Source: Actinomycetota bacterium (GTDB lineage Bacteria > Actinomycetota > Acidimicrobiia > Acidimicrobiales > Ilumatobacteraceae). Taken from it: a DNA stretch of 15,886 bases. Under the pieces are notes generated by a model. It searched no databases. It was not told the DNA's origin and saw only the letters and a list, made by a program, of their open reading frames with translations. Positions 6,953 through 13,384 of this stretch are shown piece by piece; position 1 is the first letter of the stretch, and each line of letters opens with the position of its first letter. The stretch spans positions 1 to 15,886 of the forward strand of contig VERK01000023.1 in the NCBI GenBank assembly GCA_018882725.1, in the 5' to 3' direction. The position numbers and the translations under genes are program-made.

Positions 6953-8031
6953 GTGCGGAGCAGCTCCAGTGAATCGAGTTCGAGACTTTGGTATCCGTAT
7001 TGCGAGGCCATGCGAACGAAGAGTTCGTCGCCGCGTTCGGTCTGCGCAGCCATGGACGTGGCCAACACCGTGATGATGAGACCCCACAGCGCGCCGAATC
7101 GGTAGTCGCGCCAGCAGTCGTCGAACGAGTACTCCACACCCGTCGCCGACAGCCGCTGGTGATACTCGGCGACCAGATCGTGCTCGCGCGGTCGGTCTCC
7201 CGGCGCGTAACTGCTGGCGATCACGTACGCGACGTCGACCATGCCCAGGCCCTGATTGACGGTCTGCCAATCGACCACGACCAACGGCGGCGCTGTGGGC
7301 GTGCGCGCGAACAGAAAGTTGTCGGGCCGGTAGTCGTAGTGAGCGACGGTCAACGGGGTGCCGGTACCGCGCGCCCAGCGTCCCACCAGCGGCGCGAAGT
7401 CGTTCACGATGCCGACAATGGCCGCATCGAGTCGAGAACCGAGTCGATCGAGGAACGCCGGCAGCAAGAACCCGTACAACATGGCCAGGCGTTCGGATCG
7501 CTCGTCTTCGGTGGACGGCTGCGGCCACGACGCGTCGAGGGTCGGATCGCCCCAACGCGGACCGTGCAGTAACACCGCCTGTTCGATGGCCAACGCCAAC
7601 TCGTCGTCGTTCAGACCGATGAAGTGATCACCCTGCTCCGAACCGGCGAGATCCTCCATGATGAGGCAGAATTCCTGCGCGTCACCGTCGAATGCCGAGA
7701 GATAACAATGCGGCGCACGCACACGCAGTGTGGGGGCGATGTTGCGGTAGAAGTTCCACTCGGTGATGTACGCCGATCCGCCGAAGCCGGTGGCCTTCGC
7801 GGTGGCGTCACGTGACGGGAACTTGCCCATCACGGTGGCGGGCCGATCTTCCGGACGATCCCAGGTGAGATGAAAACGCGCATTGCAACCCGTTTGGCCG
7901 GTGCCGACATAGCCACCGAAGCGACAGTCGGTGAGCGTCGCGCCACGGGCGAGGCCAGCCGCGTCGAGCACGCGAGCCATCCACTCGGTCTCTACTCGCT
8001 CCGGATCGCTGCGGATACCCAATTCGTCCAC
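6949..8031 (-). CDS. APH-like phosphotransferase (small-molecule kinase fold)
   Basis: A 360-residue protein with the aminoglycoside-phosphotransferase/choline-kinase-like fold. A possible ATP-binding lysine lies in VMGKFPS (Lys70). The catalytic loop AHYDYRPDN gives the HxDxxxxN signature (His231, Asp233, Asn238), and VVVDWQ supplies the metal-binding Asp254 of the DFG-like position. It resembles the phosphotransferase-family proteins found near lipid and steroid catabolism genes in actinobacteria rather than true antibiotic-resistance enzymes, so resistance should not be assumed. The GTG start at 8031 is preferred because AGGGGAG lies five bases upstream; a GTG at 8037 would add two residues but would sit directly on that site. 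It overlaps the monooxygenase start by four bases, so both are probably made together and may modify the same or successive metabolites. Confidence 0.82.
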   Translation of the reverse strand: MDELGIRSDPERVETEWMARVLDAAGLARGATLTDCRFGGYVGTGQTGCNARFHLTWDRPEDRPATVMGKFPSRDATAKATGFGGSAYITEWNFYRNIAPTLRVRAPHCYLSAFDGDAQEFCLIMEDLAGSEQGDHFIGLNDDELALAIEQAVLLHGPRWGDPTLDASWPQPSTEDERSERLAMLYGFLLPAFLDRLGSRLDAAIVGIVNDFAPLVGRWARGTGTPLTVAHYDYRPDNFLFARTPTAPPLVVVDWQTVNQGLGMVDVAYVIASSYAPGDRPREHDLVAEYHQRLSATGVEYSFDDCWRDYRFGALWGLIITVLATSMAAQTERGDELFVRMASQYGYQSLELDSLELLRT

Positions 8032-8037
8032 TGACAC

Positions 8038-8114
8038 TCCCCTGGTTCCACCCCCGAAGGTAGTCGTCGCGCTGTCACATCGGCGAGGGGTGCGCGGGCT
8101 GACAGACTGACGAG
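8038..8114. promoter_or_regulatory. Divergent intergenic region with dyad
   Basis: This short gap separates the diverging kinase-like gene and LLM oxidoreductase gene, so it must hold both promoters. Inverted arms CTGTCA (8072-8077) and TGACAG (8100-8105) with a 22-base spacer are centred near 8089 and could be an operator. On the minus strand TACCTT (8062-8057) fits TAnnnT about 26 bases before the kinase start. No clear -10 or ribosome binding site was found for the + strand gene. Confidence 0.3.
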
Positions 8115-8993
8115 ATGCCTCGCCCGCGTCTCGGTATCCAACTCCCCGAAGTCGAACGGGTCGTGACGTGGAACGAGTACCTCCGGATGGCCCAGTTGGC
8201 CGAATCGGCCGGGTTCGCATCGTTGTGGTTGGGTGACCATTTGCTCTATCGAGGCGACGGCCAACCCGAACGCGGGCCGTGGGACGCCTGGACGCTTCTC
8301 GGTGCCATCGCCGCATCCACCGAGCGGATCGAGATCGGCCCGTTGGTGGCCTGCCTCGCGTTCCATCCTCCGGCCGTTGTCGCCAAGATGGCATCGACCA
8401 TCAACGAGATCAGCGCCGGCCGACTGGTGCTCGGTGTCGGAGCAGGTTGGAACGAGCCCGAATTCCGCGCGTTCGGATTGCCGTTCGATCACCGTGCTGG
8501 TCGCTTCGAGGAGGCCTTCGCCATCGTGCGCGCGCTCGTGCGTGGAGAACGCGTGACTCTCGACGGCCGATTCCATCAGGTGGACGACGTAGTGCAACTA
8601 CCGCAACCGCGTTTCCACCAGTCGCTCATGATCGGCTCCACTGGTCCGCGCGTGCTGAAGGCCGCTCTTCCCCACGTCGACTGGTGGAACACCTGGTTCG
8701 ACTGGTTCGGCAACGAAGCCGAGGGTTTCGCCACACTCGACGCCTCGATCACCGAGAAGTGTCGAGAGGCTGGCCGCGACCCCAGCGACGTGAAGCGCAG
8801 CGCATGCTTACTCGTGAACGTCGACTCGTCCGCAAACGAACGCCCGATGCCGACGGAGTATTCAGCCGCGACGCCGGCTGATGTGGCCTCACGCGTGCGA
8901 GAACTCGGTGACGCCGGCGCCGACGAAGTGATTCTGGTTGCCAATCCCATCGACGAGCGTTCGATCGGCCGCTTGGCCGAGCTCGTGATTTGA
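8115..8993 (+). CDS. F420-dependent LLM-class oxidoreductase
   Basis: A 292-residue luciferase-like monooxygenase (LLM) TIM-barrel protein, cytoplasmic, expected to use coenzyme F420 or, less likely, FMN. Diagnostic segments are LAESAGFASLWLGDHLLY (28-45), STERIEIGPLVACLAFHPP (about 68-86), INEISAGRLVLGVGAGWNEPEF (starting at about residue 95, with Arg102, Gly106 and Gly108 in the core) and the C-terminal AGADEVIL. GRLVLGVGAGW is the typical LLM signature. The length is normal for the family. The start at 8115 begins right before the first beta strand (RLGIQLP), although no strong ribosome binding site precedes it. It diverges from the kinase/monooxygenase pair across an 83-base gap, so co-regulation is possible. 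The substrate is unknown. Confidence 0.88.
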   Translation: MPRPRLGIQLPEVERVVTWNEYLRMAQLAESAGFASLWLGDHLLYRGDGQPERGPWDAWTLLGAIAASTERIEIGPLVACLAFHPPAVVAKMASTINEISAGRLVLGVGAGWNEPEFRAFGLPFDHRAGRFEEAFAIVRALVRGERVTLDGRFHQVDDVVQLPQPRFHQSLMIGSTGPRVLKAALPHVDWWNTWFDWFGNEAEGFATLDASITEKCREAGRDPSDVKRSACLLVNVDSSANERPMPTEYSAATPADVASRVRELGDAGADEVILVANPIDERSIGRLAELVI

Positions 8994-9035
8994 CCGTCAA
9001 GACCTGGTCAAACACGACCGAATCGTGTGACACGA
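8989..9035. promoter_or_regulatory. Stacked inverted repeats upstream of protease gene
   Basis: Three perfect dyads lie in 47 bases. TTTGACC (8989-8995) pairs with GGTCAAA (9006-9012) across 10 bases. ACACGA (9012-9017) pairs with TCGTGT (9023-9028) across 5 bases. That same TCGTGT pairs with ACACGA (9030-9035) across a single G, giving a 13-base palindrome. The shared TCGTGT half-site allows two alternative structures or two staggered protein sites. The first dyad overlaps the stop of the LLM gene and might instead be its terminator, but no T-tract follows. The position, 48-60 bases before the protease start, suits an operator. Confidence 0.45.
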
Positions 9036-9059
9036 AGTACATCAGTCACAAACCACCCT

Positions 9060-9084
9060 TACGATGCGATCACACACTTGTGAT
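9060..9084 (+). promoter_or_regulatory. Candidate -10 box and start-site dyad of protease gene
   Basis: TACGAT (9060-9065) fits the TAnnnT -10 pattern and would start transcription only about ten bases before the ATG at 9083. No ribosome binding site is visible, so the mRNA may be nearly leaderless. ATCACA (9069-9074) and TGTGAT (9079-9084) form a perfect six-base dyad overlapping the start codon. No good -35 box is seen. Confidence 0.25.
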
Positions 9085-11521
9085 GCGCAACATGACCTCT
9101 CTCCGGCGCGCCGTGCGCGCAACTCTTCACCTCGGCACCGCATCGCTCGTCGTCGTCTCCGTACTCGGAACCGAGGCGCGCGCGTCGGACTCTCCCAGCG
9201 CAGACAACGGTCCGCTCGTGTCGTCCATCGTCGTCGATCGTGTCGATGGAAGGGCGCCGAGCACCGAGTACGTGATCAATCGAATCGACCTCGACGATGC
9301 GGTAGTCGACCCTGTCGGTGGCGGGTACGACGTGATCCGACTCGCAACGCCGGTTTCTCTCGCCGAGGCCACGTCGATTGCCAAACGATTGGAGAACACC
9401 GGTCTCGTCGAGGGCGCCGATCCCGATGGTGTTCGCTATTCCGCTGCCACCAACGACCCGCGCTTTGTCGACCAGTGGTACCTACCGGCGTCCGGCCCGG
9501 GTATCGGGATCGAGCAAGCGTGGAATCTCACCACCGGCTCATCCGATCTCGTCATCGCCGTCATCGACACCGGTCGTCTCGACCATCCTGATCTCAGCAA
9601 CCGACTCGTGAAGGGATACGACTTCGTCTTCCGTACGCGCGACAGCAAGGACGGTGACGGCTGGGACGCCGACGAAACCGACCTCGGCGACTGGTCGGAT
9701 GTGGCCGACCCGTCGTATTCGTGCGCCACCAGTTCGGGCTTTCAACCCAGTTCGTGGCACGGAACGCACATCTCCGGCATCATCGGTGCATCCACCAACA
9801 ACGGCATCGGTGTGGCTGGCATCAATCAGCGTTCGCGCATTCAGCATCTACGCGTACTCGGTACGTGCGGTGGTCGCACCTCCGACGAAGCCTCGGCCAT
9901 TCGCTGGGCGGCCGGGCTTTCTGTTCCGGGTGTTCCGAACAATCCCACTCCCGCACGCGTCATCAACCTGAGTCTCGGCTCGGCCAGCGCGTGTGAAGCG
10001 ATCGAACAGGATGCCATCAACGCGGCCACCGCGGCTGGCGCCGTCGTGGTGGTGGCCGCTGGCAACTCCGGCCAGAACCTGGCCACCACGAGCTTCGCCC
10101 CGGCCACTTGCGACAATGTCATCACCGTGACCGCAGTTCGCAGCGACGGAACCCGCGCGTCGTACGCCAACTACGGGCCGCCGGTCGACATCGCCGCACC
10201 GGGTGGGCCGACCGGAATCTTGTCGACAATGAACGCCGGCTCGCGTTCGGTCGATCTCAGCGCGGCCGGCTGGACTTACGGATACAAACAGGGCACCAGC
10301 ATGTCGACGCCGATCGTCACCGGAATCGTGTCGCTCATGTTGTCGGTCAATCCGAGTCTCGTCTCGTCACAAGTGGAAGCCATTCTCAAGCAGACCGCCC
10401 GCCCGTTCGCCGGAGGTGGCACGTCGTGCTCGAGTGCAGTCGGCGACGTGTTCTATTGCGGTACCGGATTGGTTGACGCGGCGGCCGCCGTCGCACTTGC
10501 CGCCAGCACGTCGAGCGACGCCACCGTCACCCGACTCGAGCAGAGCGCTACCGACGACATCTTCGCCACCAACTTGGCCGTCGAACAGGCAGCCGATCGA
10601 ACTGACATCGTGCTCACGAGCGGGTCGGTATACGCCGACGGAATGGCGGCGGCCGCTCTCGCCAAACAGCAGAACGCCGACATCATGCTTGTTCCGCCTA
10701 CTGGTTTGACCGCCGCACAAATCACCGCGATCGTCAACGAAGCACCGCAGAAAGTCTGGATCATGGGTGGTCCACAGGCGATCCCGGCATCGATCGAGGC
10801 TCAACTCACGACACCGGCATCGCAAGGCGGAGCAGGGTTGGCGTCGACGAGCATCGAGCGCCTGTTCGGCGCCACGCGATACGAAACCGCCACCGCAGTC
10901 GCTGGCCGACTCAATTCCGTCGGCACCATCAACGGCAAGCGCACGGCATTCATCGTGCGCGGTGACAGCTTCGCCGACGCTGTGATCGCTGGCCCGGCCA
11001 CGTTCGGCCCGGTCGATTCGGCCGGCGCCTTCCCGATACTTCTCGTTCAGCGAGATCGACTCCCCGATTCGGTGAAGACGACGCTCCAGGGTCTCGGGAT
11101 CACCAACGTGCTCATCGTCGGCGGCACCGCGGTCGTCTCTGATACGACCAAACGTCAGATCGAAGCGCTCGGCGTGACGACATTCCGCATCGCGGGCGCC
11201 GACCGCTACGGCACGGCCACCGCTCTGGCCAACTTCTTGTCGGCCCCGATTTCCATCGGTGGATTCGGCTGGAGCACAGCCAATGTCGGTCTCGTGAACA
11301 TCTCCGATCAATCGAACGGCTTCGATGCCATCTCGGCGACGGGTGTGCTCGGACCGAACCGTCGAGTGCTGCTCGGTGCCACCTCGTCACAGGTGCCCGC
11401 GGCCACCGGCGCGTGGCTCTCACAACTCGACGGGGCCATTCGCGCCGTGACTGTCGTTGGAAGTCAGACTTCACTGCCTCCGGCCGTGGTCAGCCAAGCC
11501 ACCAGCCTGCTGCGCCGCTGA
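9083..11521 (+). CDS. Secreted subtilisin-like (S8) protease with three CWB2 repeats
   Basis: An 812-residue extracellular serine protease held on the wall non-covalently. A signal peptide (basic residues to Arg13, hydrophobic core about 15-29, likely cleavage after ARA near 34) is followed by a short propeptide-like region to about 125. The subtilase domain (about 130-470) has the full triad: Asp162 in VIDTG, His226 in HGTH, Ser406 in GTSMSTP, with oxyanion Asn328 in AAGNSG. Extra cysteines (214, 262, 304, 343, 449, 459) suggest disulfides. Three CWB2 repeats follow (about 482-575, 592-690, 700-797), marked by IMGGPQAI, VRGDSFADAVIAGP, IVGGTAVVS and VVGSQTSLP; the first is the most divergent. 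The ATG at 9083 is chosen because it fits the signal peptide; GTG 9080 and ATG 9092 are alternatives, and the frame is open further upstream to 8990. Its stop abuts the stop of the convergent gene. Confidence 0.92.
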   Translation: MRNMTSLRRAVRATLHLGTASLVVVSVLGTEARASDSPSADNGPLVSSIVVDRVDGRAPSTEYVINRIDLDDAVVDPVGGGYDVIRLATPVSLAEATSIAKRLENTGLVEGADPDGVRYSAATNDPRFVDQWYLPASGPGIGIEQAWNLTTGSSDLVIAVIDTGRLDHPDLSNRLVKGYDFVFRTRDSKDGDGWDADETDLGDWSDVADPSYSCATSSGFQPSSWHGTHISGIIGASTNNGIGVAGINQRSRIQHLRVLGTCGGRTSDEASAIRWAAGLSVPGVPNNPTPARVINLSLGSASACEAIEQDAINAATAAGAVVVVAAGNSGQNLATTSFAPATCDNVITVTAVRSDGTRASYANYGPPVDIAAPGGPTGILSTMNAGSRSVDLSAAGWTYGYKQGTSMSTPIVTGIVSLMLSVNPSLVSSQVEAILKQTARPFAGGGTSCSSAVGDVFYCGTGLVDAAAAVALAASTSSDATVTRLEQSATDDIFATNLAVEQAADRTDIVLTSGSVYADGMAAAALAKQQNADIMLVPPTGLTAAQITAIVNEAPQKVWIMGGPQAIPASIEAQLTTPASQGGAGLASTSIERLFGATRYETATAVAGRLNSVGTINGKRTAFIVRGDSFADAVIAGPATFGPVDSAGAFPILLVQRDRLPDSVKTTLQGLGITNVLIVGGTAVVSDTTKRQIEALGVTTFRIAGADRYGTATALANFLSAPISIGGFGWSTANVGLVNISDQSNGFDAISATGVLGPNRRVLLGATSSQVPAATGAWLSQLDGAIRAVTVVGSQTSLPPAVVSQATSLLRR

Positions 11522-11524
11522 TCA
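11519..11524. other. Shared TGATCA: abutting convergent stop codons
   Basis: The protease stop TGA (11519-11521) and, on the other strand, the stop TGA of the small flavin-type protein (11524-11522) together form one TGATCA palindrome, with no base between the genes. No terminator can lie between them, so the two transcripts must end inside or beyond each other's coding region. Confidence 0.9.
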
Positions 11525-11833
11525 GGCCGGTCGGTGCAGAACCGCGCGCTCGACGACCACCGATACCCGTTCGCCATCCACTGAGCCCTGTCCGTCGGCG
11601 ATCAACGTGTACTCCGAACTTTCGCTGGGTGGCCAGACGACCGTGACGCGAGCGTTGACACCGATGTCGCGACGTGTCGTCTTGCCGGTCGAACTGAAAC
11701 CGAGAACTGCGCCGTTCACTTCGGGAACGAGCGCCACCACGTGACTGCGGTCGCCGTTGACGGTGATCACGTACGCGAAGCGACGGTCGTGCAGTTGTTG
11801 CGCGATGTCGTTCGGTTCGACCGGAATGCTCAA
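11522..11833 (-). CDS. Small pyridoxamine-5'-phosphate-oxidase-like (split barrel) protein
   Basis: A 103-residue protein resembling short actinobacterial members of the PPOX/FMN-binding split-barrel superfamily. Typical features are an N-terminal helix (IAQQLHDRRFAYVITV), a central strand pair with SHVVALVPEVNG, a basic stretch GKTTRRDI near a cofactor phosphate position, VTVVWPPSE, and the C-terminal AVLHRPA ending that I recall from this group. It may bind FMN or F420; which one is unclear. The start is taken as TTG at 11833, since it overlaps the nitroreductase stop by four bases (TTGA) and begins at the conserved N-terminus; a GTG at 11848 would add five residues. It is the last gene of the minus-strand run and probably shares the nitroreductase mRNA. 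The role is unknown. Confidence 0.68.
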   Translation of the reverse strand: MSIPVEPNDIAQQLHDRRFAYVITVNGDRSHVVALVPEVNGAVLGFSSTGKTTRRDIGVNARVTVVWPPSESSEYTLIADGQGSVDGERVSVVVERAVLHRPA

Positions 11834-12507
11834 CGGTGCGAACCCCACGAATCCCAGTGCGTCATGGTGGACGACGGGAGTCGGTGGGCCGGCTTGAAGT
11901 CGTCGCCGGTGTAGTAAGCGACCGGGAACAACACGGTCTGCGTCCATTCGGGCGGAATTCCGAGCAATTGGCTGATCTCTTGTTCTTTGAAGAGATGGAT
12001 GGTGGTCCAGGCCGTGCCGAGACCACGCGAACGCAGCGCCAGCATGAAGCTCCAGGCGGCCGGAAGAATCGATCCGTACGTAGATGCCTGCGCGACCACC
12101 ATCGGCACCTGCTCGACTCGACCCTGCACACACGCGATCACATGCACGGGTACGCGATCGAGTACTTCGCCGAGATACTGCGCCGACTCCATGACCTTGG
12201 GCATGACGTGCTCGCGGGGATCACCGGGCGGCAGCGGCGGCGGATAACCCGAGCCCGCCATGATCTCGCCCGCGCCGCGGTAGGTGTCGGCGATGACCTT
12301 GCGCTTGGCCGCGTCGGTCACCACCACGAACGCCCAGTTCTGGGCGTTGGTTCCGGTGGGGGCTTGCAGTGCGATGTCGATGCACTCCTGGATGACGGAC
12401 GCTTCCACCGGACGGTCGAGGTCGAGTCGTTTGCGCACCGACCTCGTGGTGGTGAGCAGTTTGTCGGCCGAGGCGCGATCGATTCCGGGAACAGACGAAG
12501 ACGACAT
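11830..12507 (-). CDS. Nitroreductase-family FMN oxidoreductase
   Basis: A 225-residue cytoplasmic flavoprotein that would use NAD(P)H and FMN to reduce nitro compounds, quinones or enones. The FMN-binding start of the fold is visible as TTTRSVRKRLD (19-29), followed by APTGTNAQNWAFVVV (49-63), a dimer-interface helical region (SILPAAWSFMLALRSRGLG, about 146-164) and GTAWTT (164-169). LLGIPPEW (183-190) and the following beta strand (LFPVAYYTG) complete the domain. Length is normal. The ATG at 12507 lies 17 bases after the enoyl-CoA hydratase stop, so both are probably co-transcribed; its stop overlaps the next start (TTGA). The context with CoA chemistry and F420 enzymes suggests a catabolic redox step rather than true nitro-group detoxification, but this is inference. 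Confidence 0.88.
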   Translation of the reverse strand: MSSSSVPGIDRASADKLLTTTRSVRKRLDLDRPVEASVIQECIDIALQAPTGTNAQNWAFVVVTDAAKRKVIADTYRGAGEIMAGSGYPPPLPPGDPREHVMPKVMESAQYLGEVLDRVPVHVIACVQGRVEQVPMVVAQASTYGSILPAAWSFMLALRSRGLGTAWTTIHLFKEQEISQLLGIPPEWTQTVLFPVAYYTGDDFKPAHRLPSSTMTHWDSWGSHR

Positions 12508-12524
12508 GCCCGAACCCTAGACCG

Positions 12525-13346
12525 TCAGGGCCGGGTCAAGTCACCGAGACGAAGTTCGCCGTCCAGAGTCTGACCACCGTTGGCGAGGAAACGCTCCATT
12601 GCCTCACGTGTGCCCGAGCCGCCGAGCGTGCGGTTGAATGCGTTGCCTTCAGCCAGCAGGTCGGCCGGGAAACCCTTCTCGGCCAACAGAACCGCGGCCT
12701 TGGCCTCGGCCACAGCATGAGCCGGGTACGACGCGATTCGCGTCGCCAGCCCTTCGACGTGCTTCCACAACTTCTTACGGGGCAAGGTGCGATTGACCCA
12801 ACCCCATTGCTCGGCGGTGTCGGCGTCGACGTCGTCGCAACCGAGGACGACTTCGAGACTGCGCGAGCGGCCGATCAAACGGCTCAACCGTTGCGTTCCA
12901 CTGCCACCCGGCAGGATGCCGAGCGCCACCTCGGGTTGATTGAACACCGCACCGGGGTGCTTCTTCGATGCGCGCAGTGCGAAGCGCATGTCGCAACTCA
13001 GCGCCAGTTCGCTTCCTCCGCCACCCACTCGGCCTTCGATCACCGCGATGGTGGCCTTCGGCATGGTGCGCAAGTTTTCGCACATCACGTGGTACGCGTT
13101 GAGTTCGGTCGCCGGGGGCGAGTCGGTGGGGAACGTGAGAATGGCCGCGACGTCGAAGTGGGCGATGAAGAATTGCGGATTCTTCGACGAGAGGATGACG
13201 ACCCGCACACTGTCGTCGACGCTCAGGTCACCGACGATCTGAGCAGTGGTGAGGAACTCTTCGATGGTGAACAGATTGATCGGTGGATTGTCGAAGACGA
13301 TCCGCGCGATGCCGTTCTCCTTGCTGACCGATACTCCTGCTGCCAC
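12525..13346 (-). CDS. Enoyl-CoA hydratase/isomerase (crotonase) family
   Basis: A 273-residue crotonase-fold enzyme that would hydrate or isomerise an acyl-CoA thioester in the cytoplasm. The oxyanion-hole loop GRVGGGGSELALSCD (105-119) carries Glu113, and FNQPEVALGILPGGSGTQRL (135-154) carries Glu139; these match the two catalytic glutamates of classical enoyl-CoA hydratase. The first oxyanion segment reads FFIAHFDVAAI (59-69) instead of the usual AGADI, keeping the alanine and aspartate but replacing glycine with histidine, so activity may differ from the standard hydratase. The GTG start at 13346 is supported by a strong purine-rich site (GGGGAGGG) a few bases upstream. It follows an LLM oxidoreductase by 38 bases and precedes a nitroreductase by 17, all on one strand. 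The substrate chain is unknown. Confidence 0.88.
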   Translation of the reverse strand: MAAGVSVSKENGIARIVFDNPPINLFTIEEFLTTAQIVGDLSVDDSVRVVILSSKNPQFFIAHFDVAAILTFPTDSPPATELNAYHVMCENLRTMPKATIAVIEGRVGGGGSELALSCDMRFALRASKKHPGAVFNQPEVALGILPGGSGTQRLSRLIGRSRSLEVVLGCDDVDADTAEQWGWVNRTLPRKKLWKHVEGLATRIASYPAHAVAEAKAAVLLAEKGFPADLLAEGNAFNRTLGGSGTREAMERFLANGGQTLDGELRLGDLTRP

Positions 13347-13384
13347 GATCCCTCCCCTTCGTGTGCCGGCGATTCGCCCGCTTA

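Noticed and set aside
6074..7105. Long + strand frame of 343 codons opposite the monooxygenase gene
   Set aside because: Antisense to a gene with complete FAD, NADPH and Baeyer-Villiger motifs; no recognisable domain.
6953..7555. N-terminal extension of the monooxygenase by about 200 residues
   Set aside because: This stretch lies over the kinase-like gene in another frame, which has clear catalytic motifs. The extension is Arg-rich and without family similarity, and ATG 6952 gives a normal-length enzyme.
6949..8031. Aminoglycoside-resistance gene
   Set aside because: The fold is shared, but this family is broad and the surroundings are metabolic; nothing indicates an antibiotic substrate.
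10367..11311. Minus-strand frame of 314 codons opposite the CWB2 repeats
   Set aside because: Antisense shadow; composition is Arg/Asp/Gly-rich with no motif, while the + strand frame has clear CWB2 repeats.
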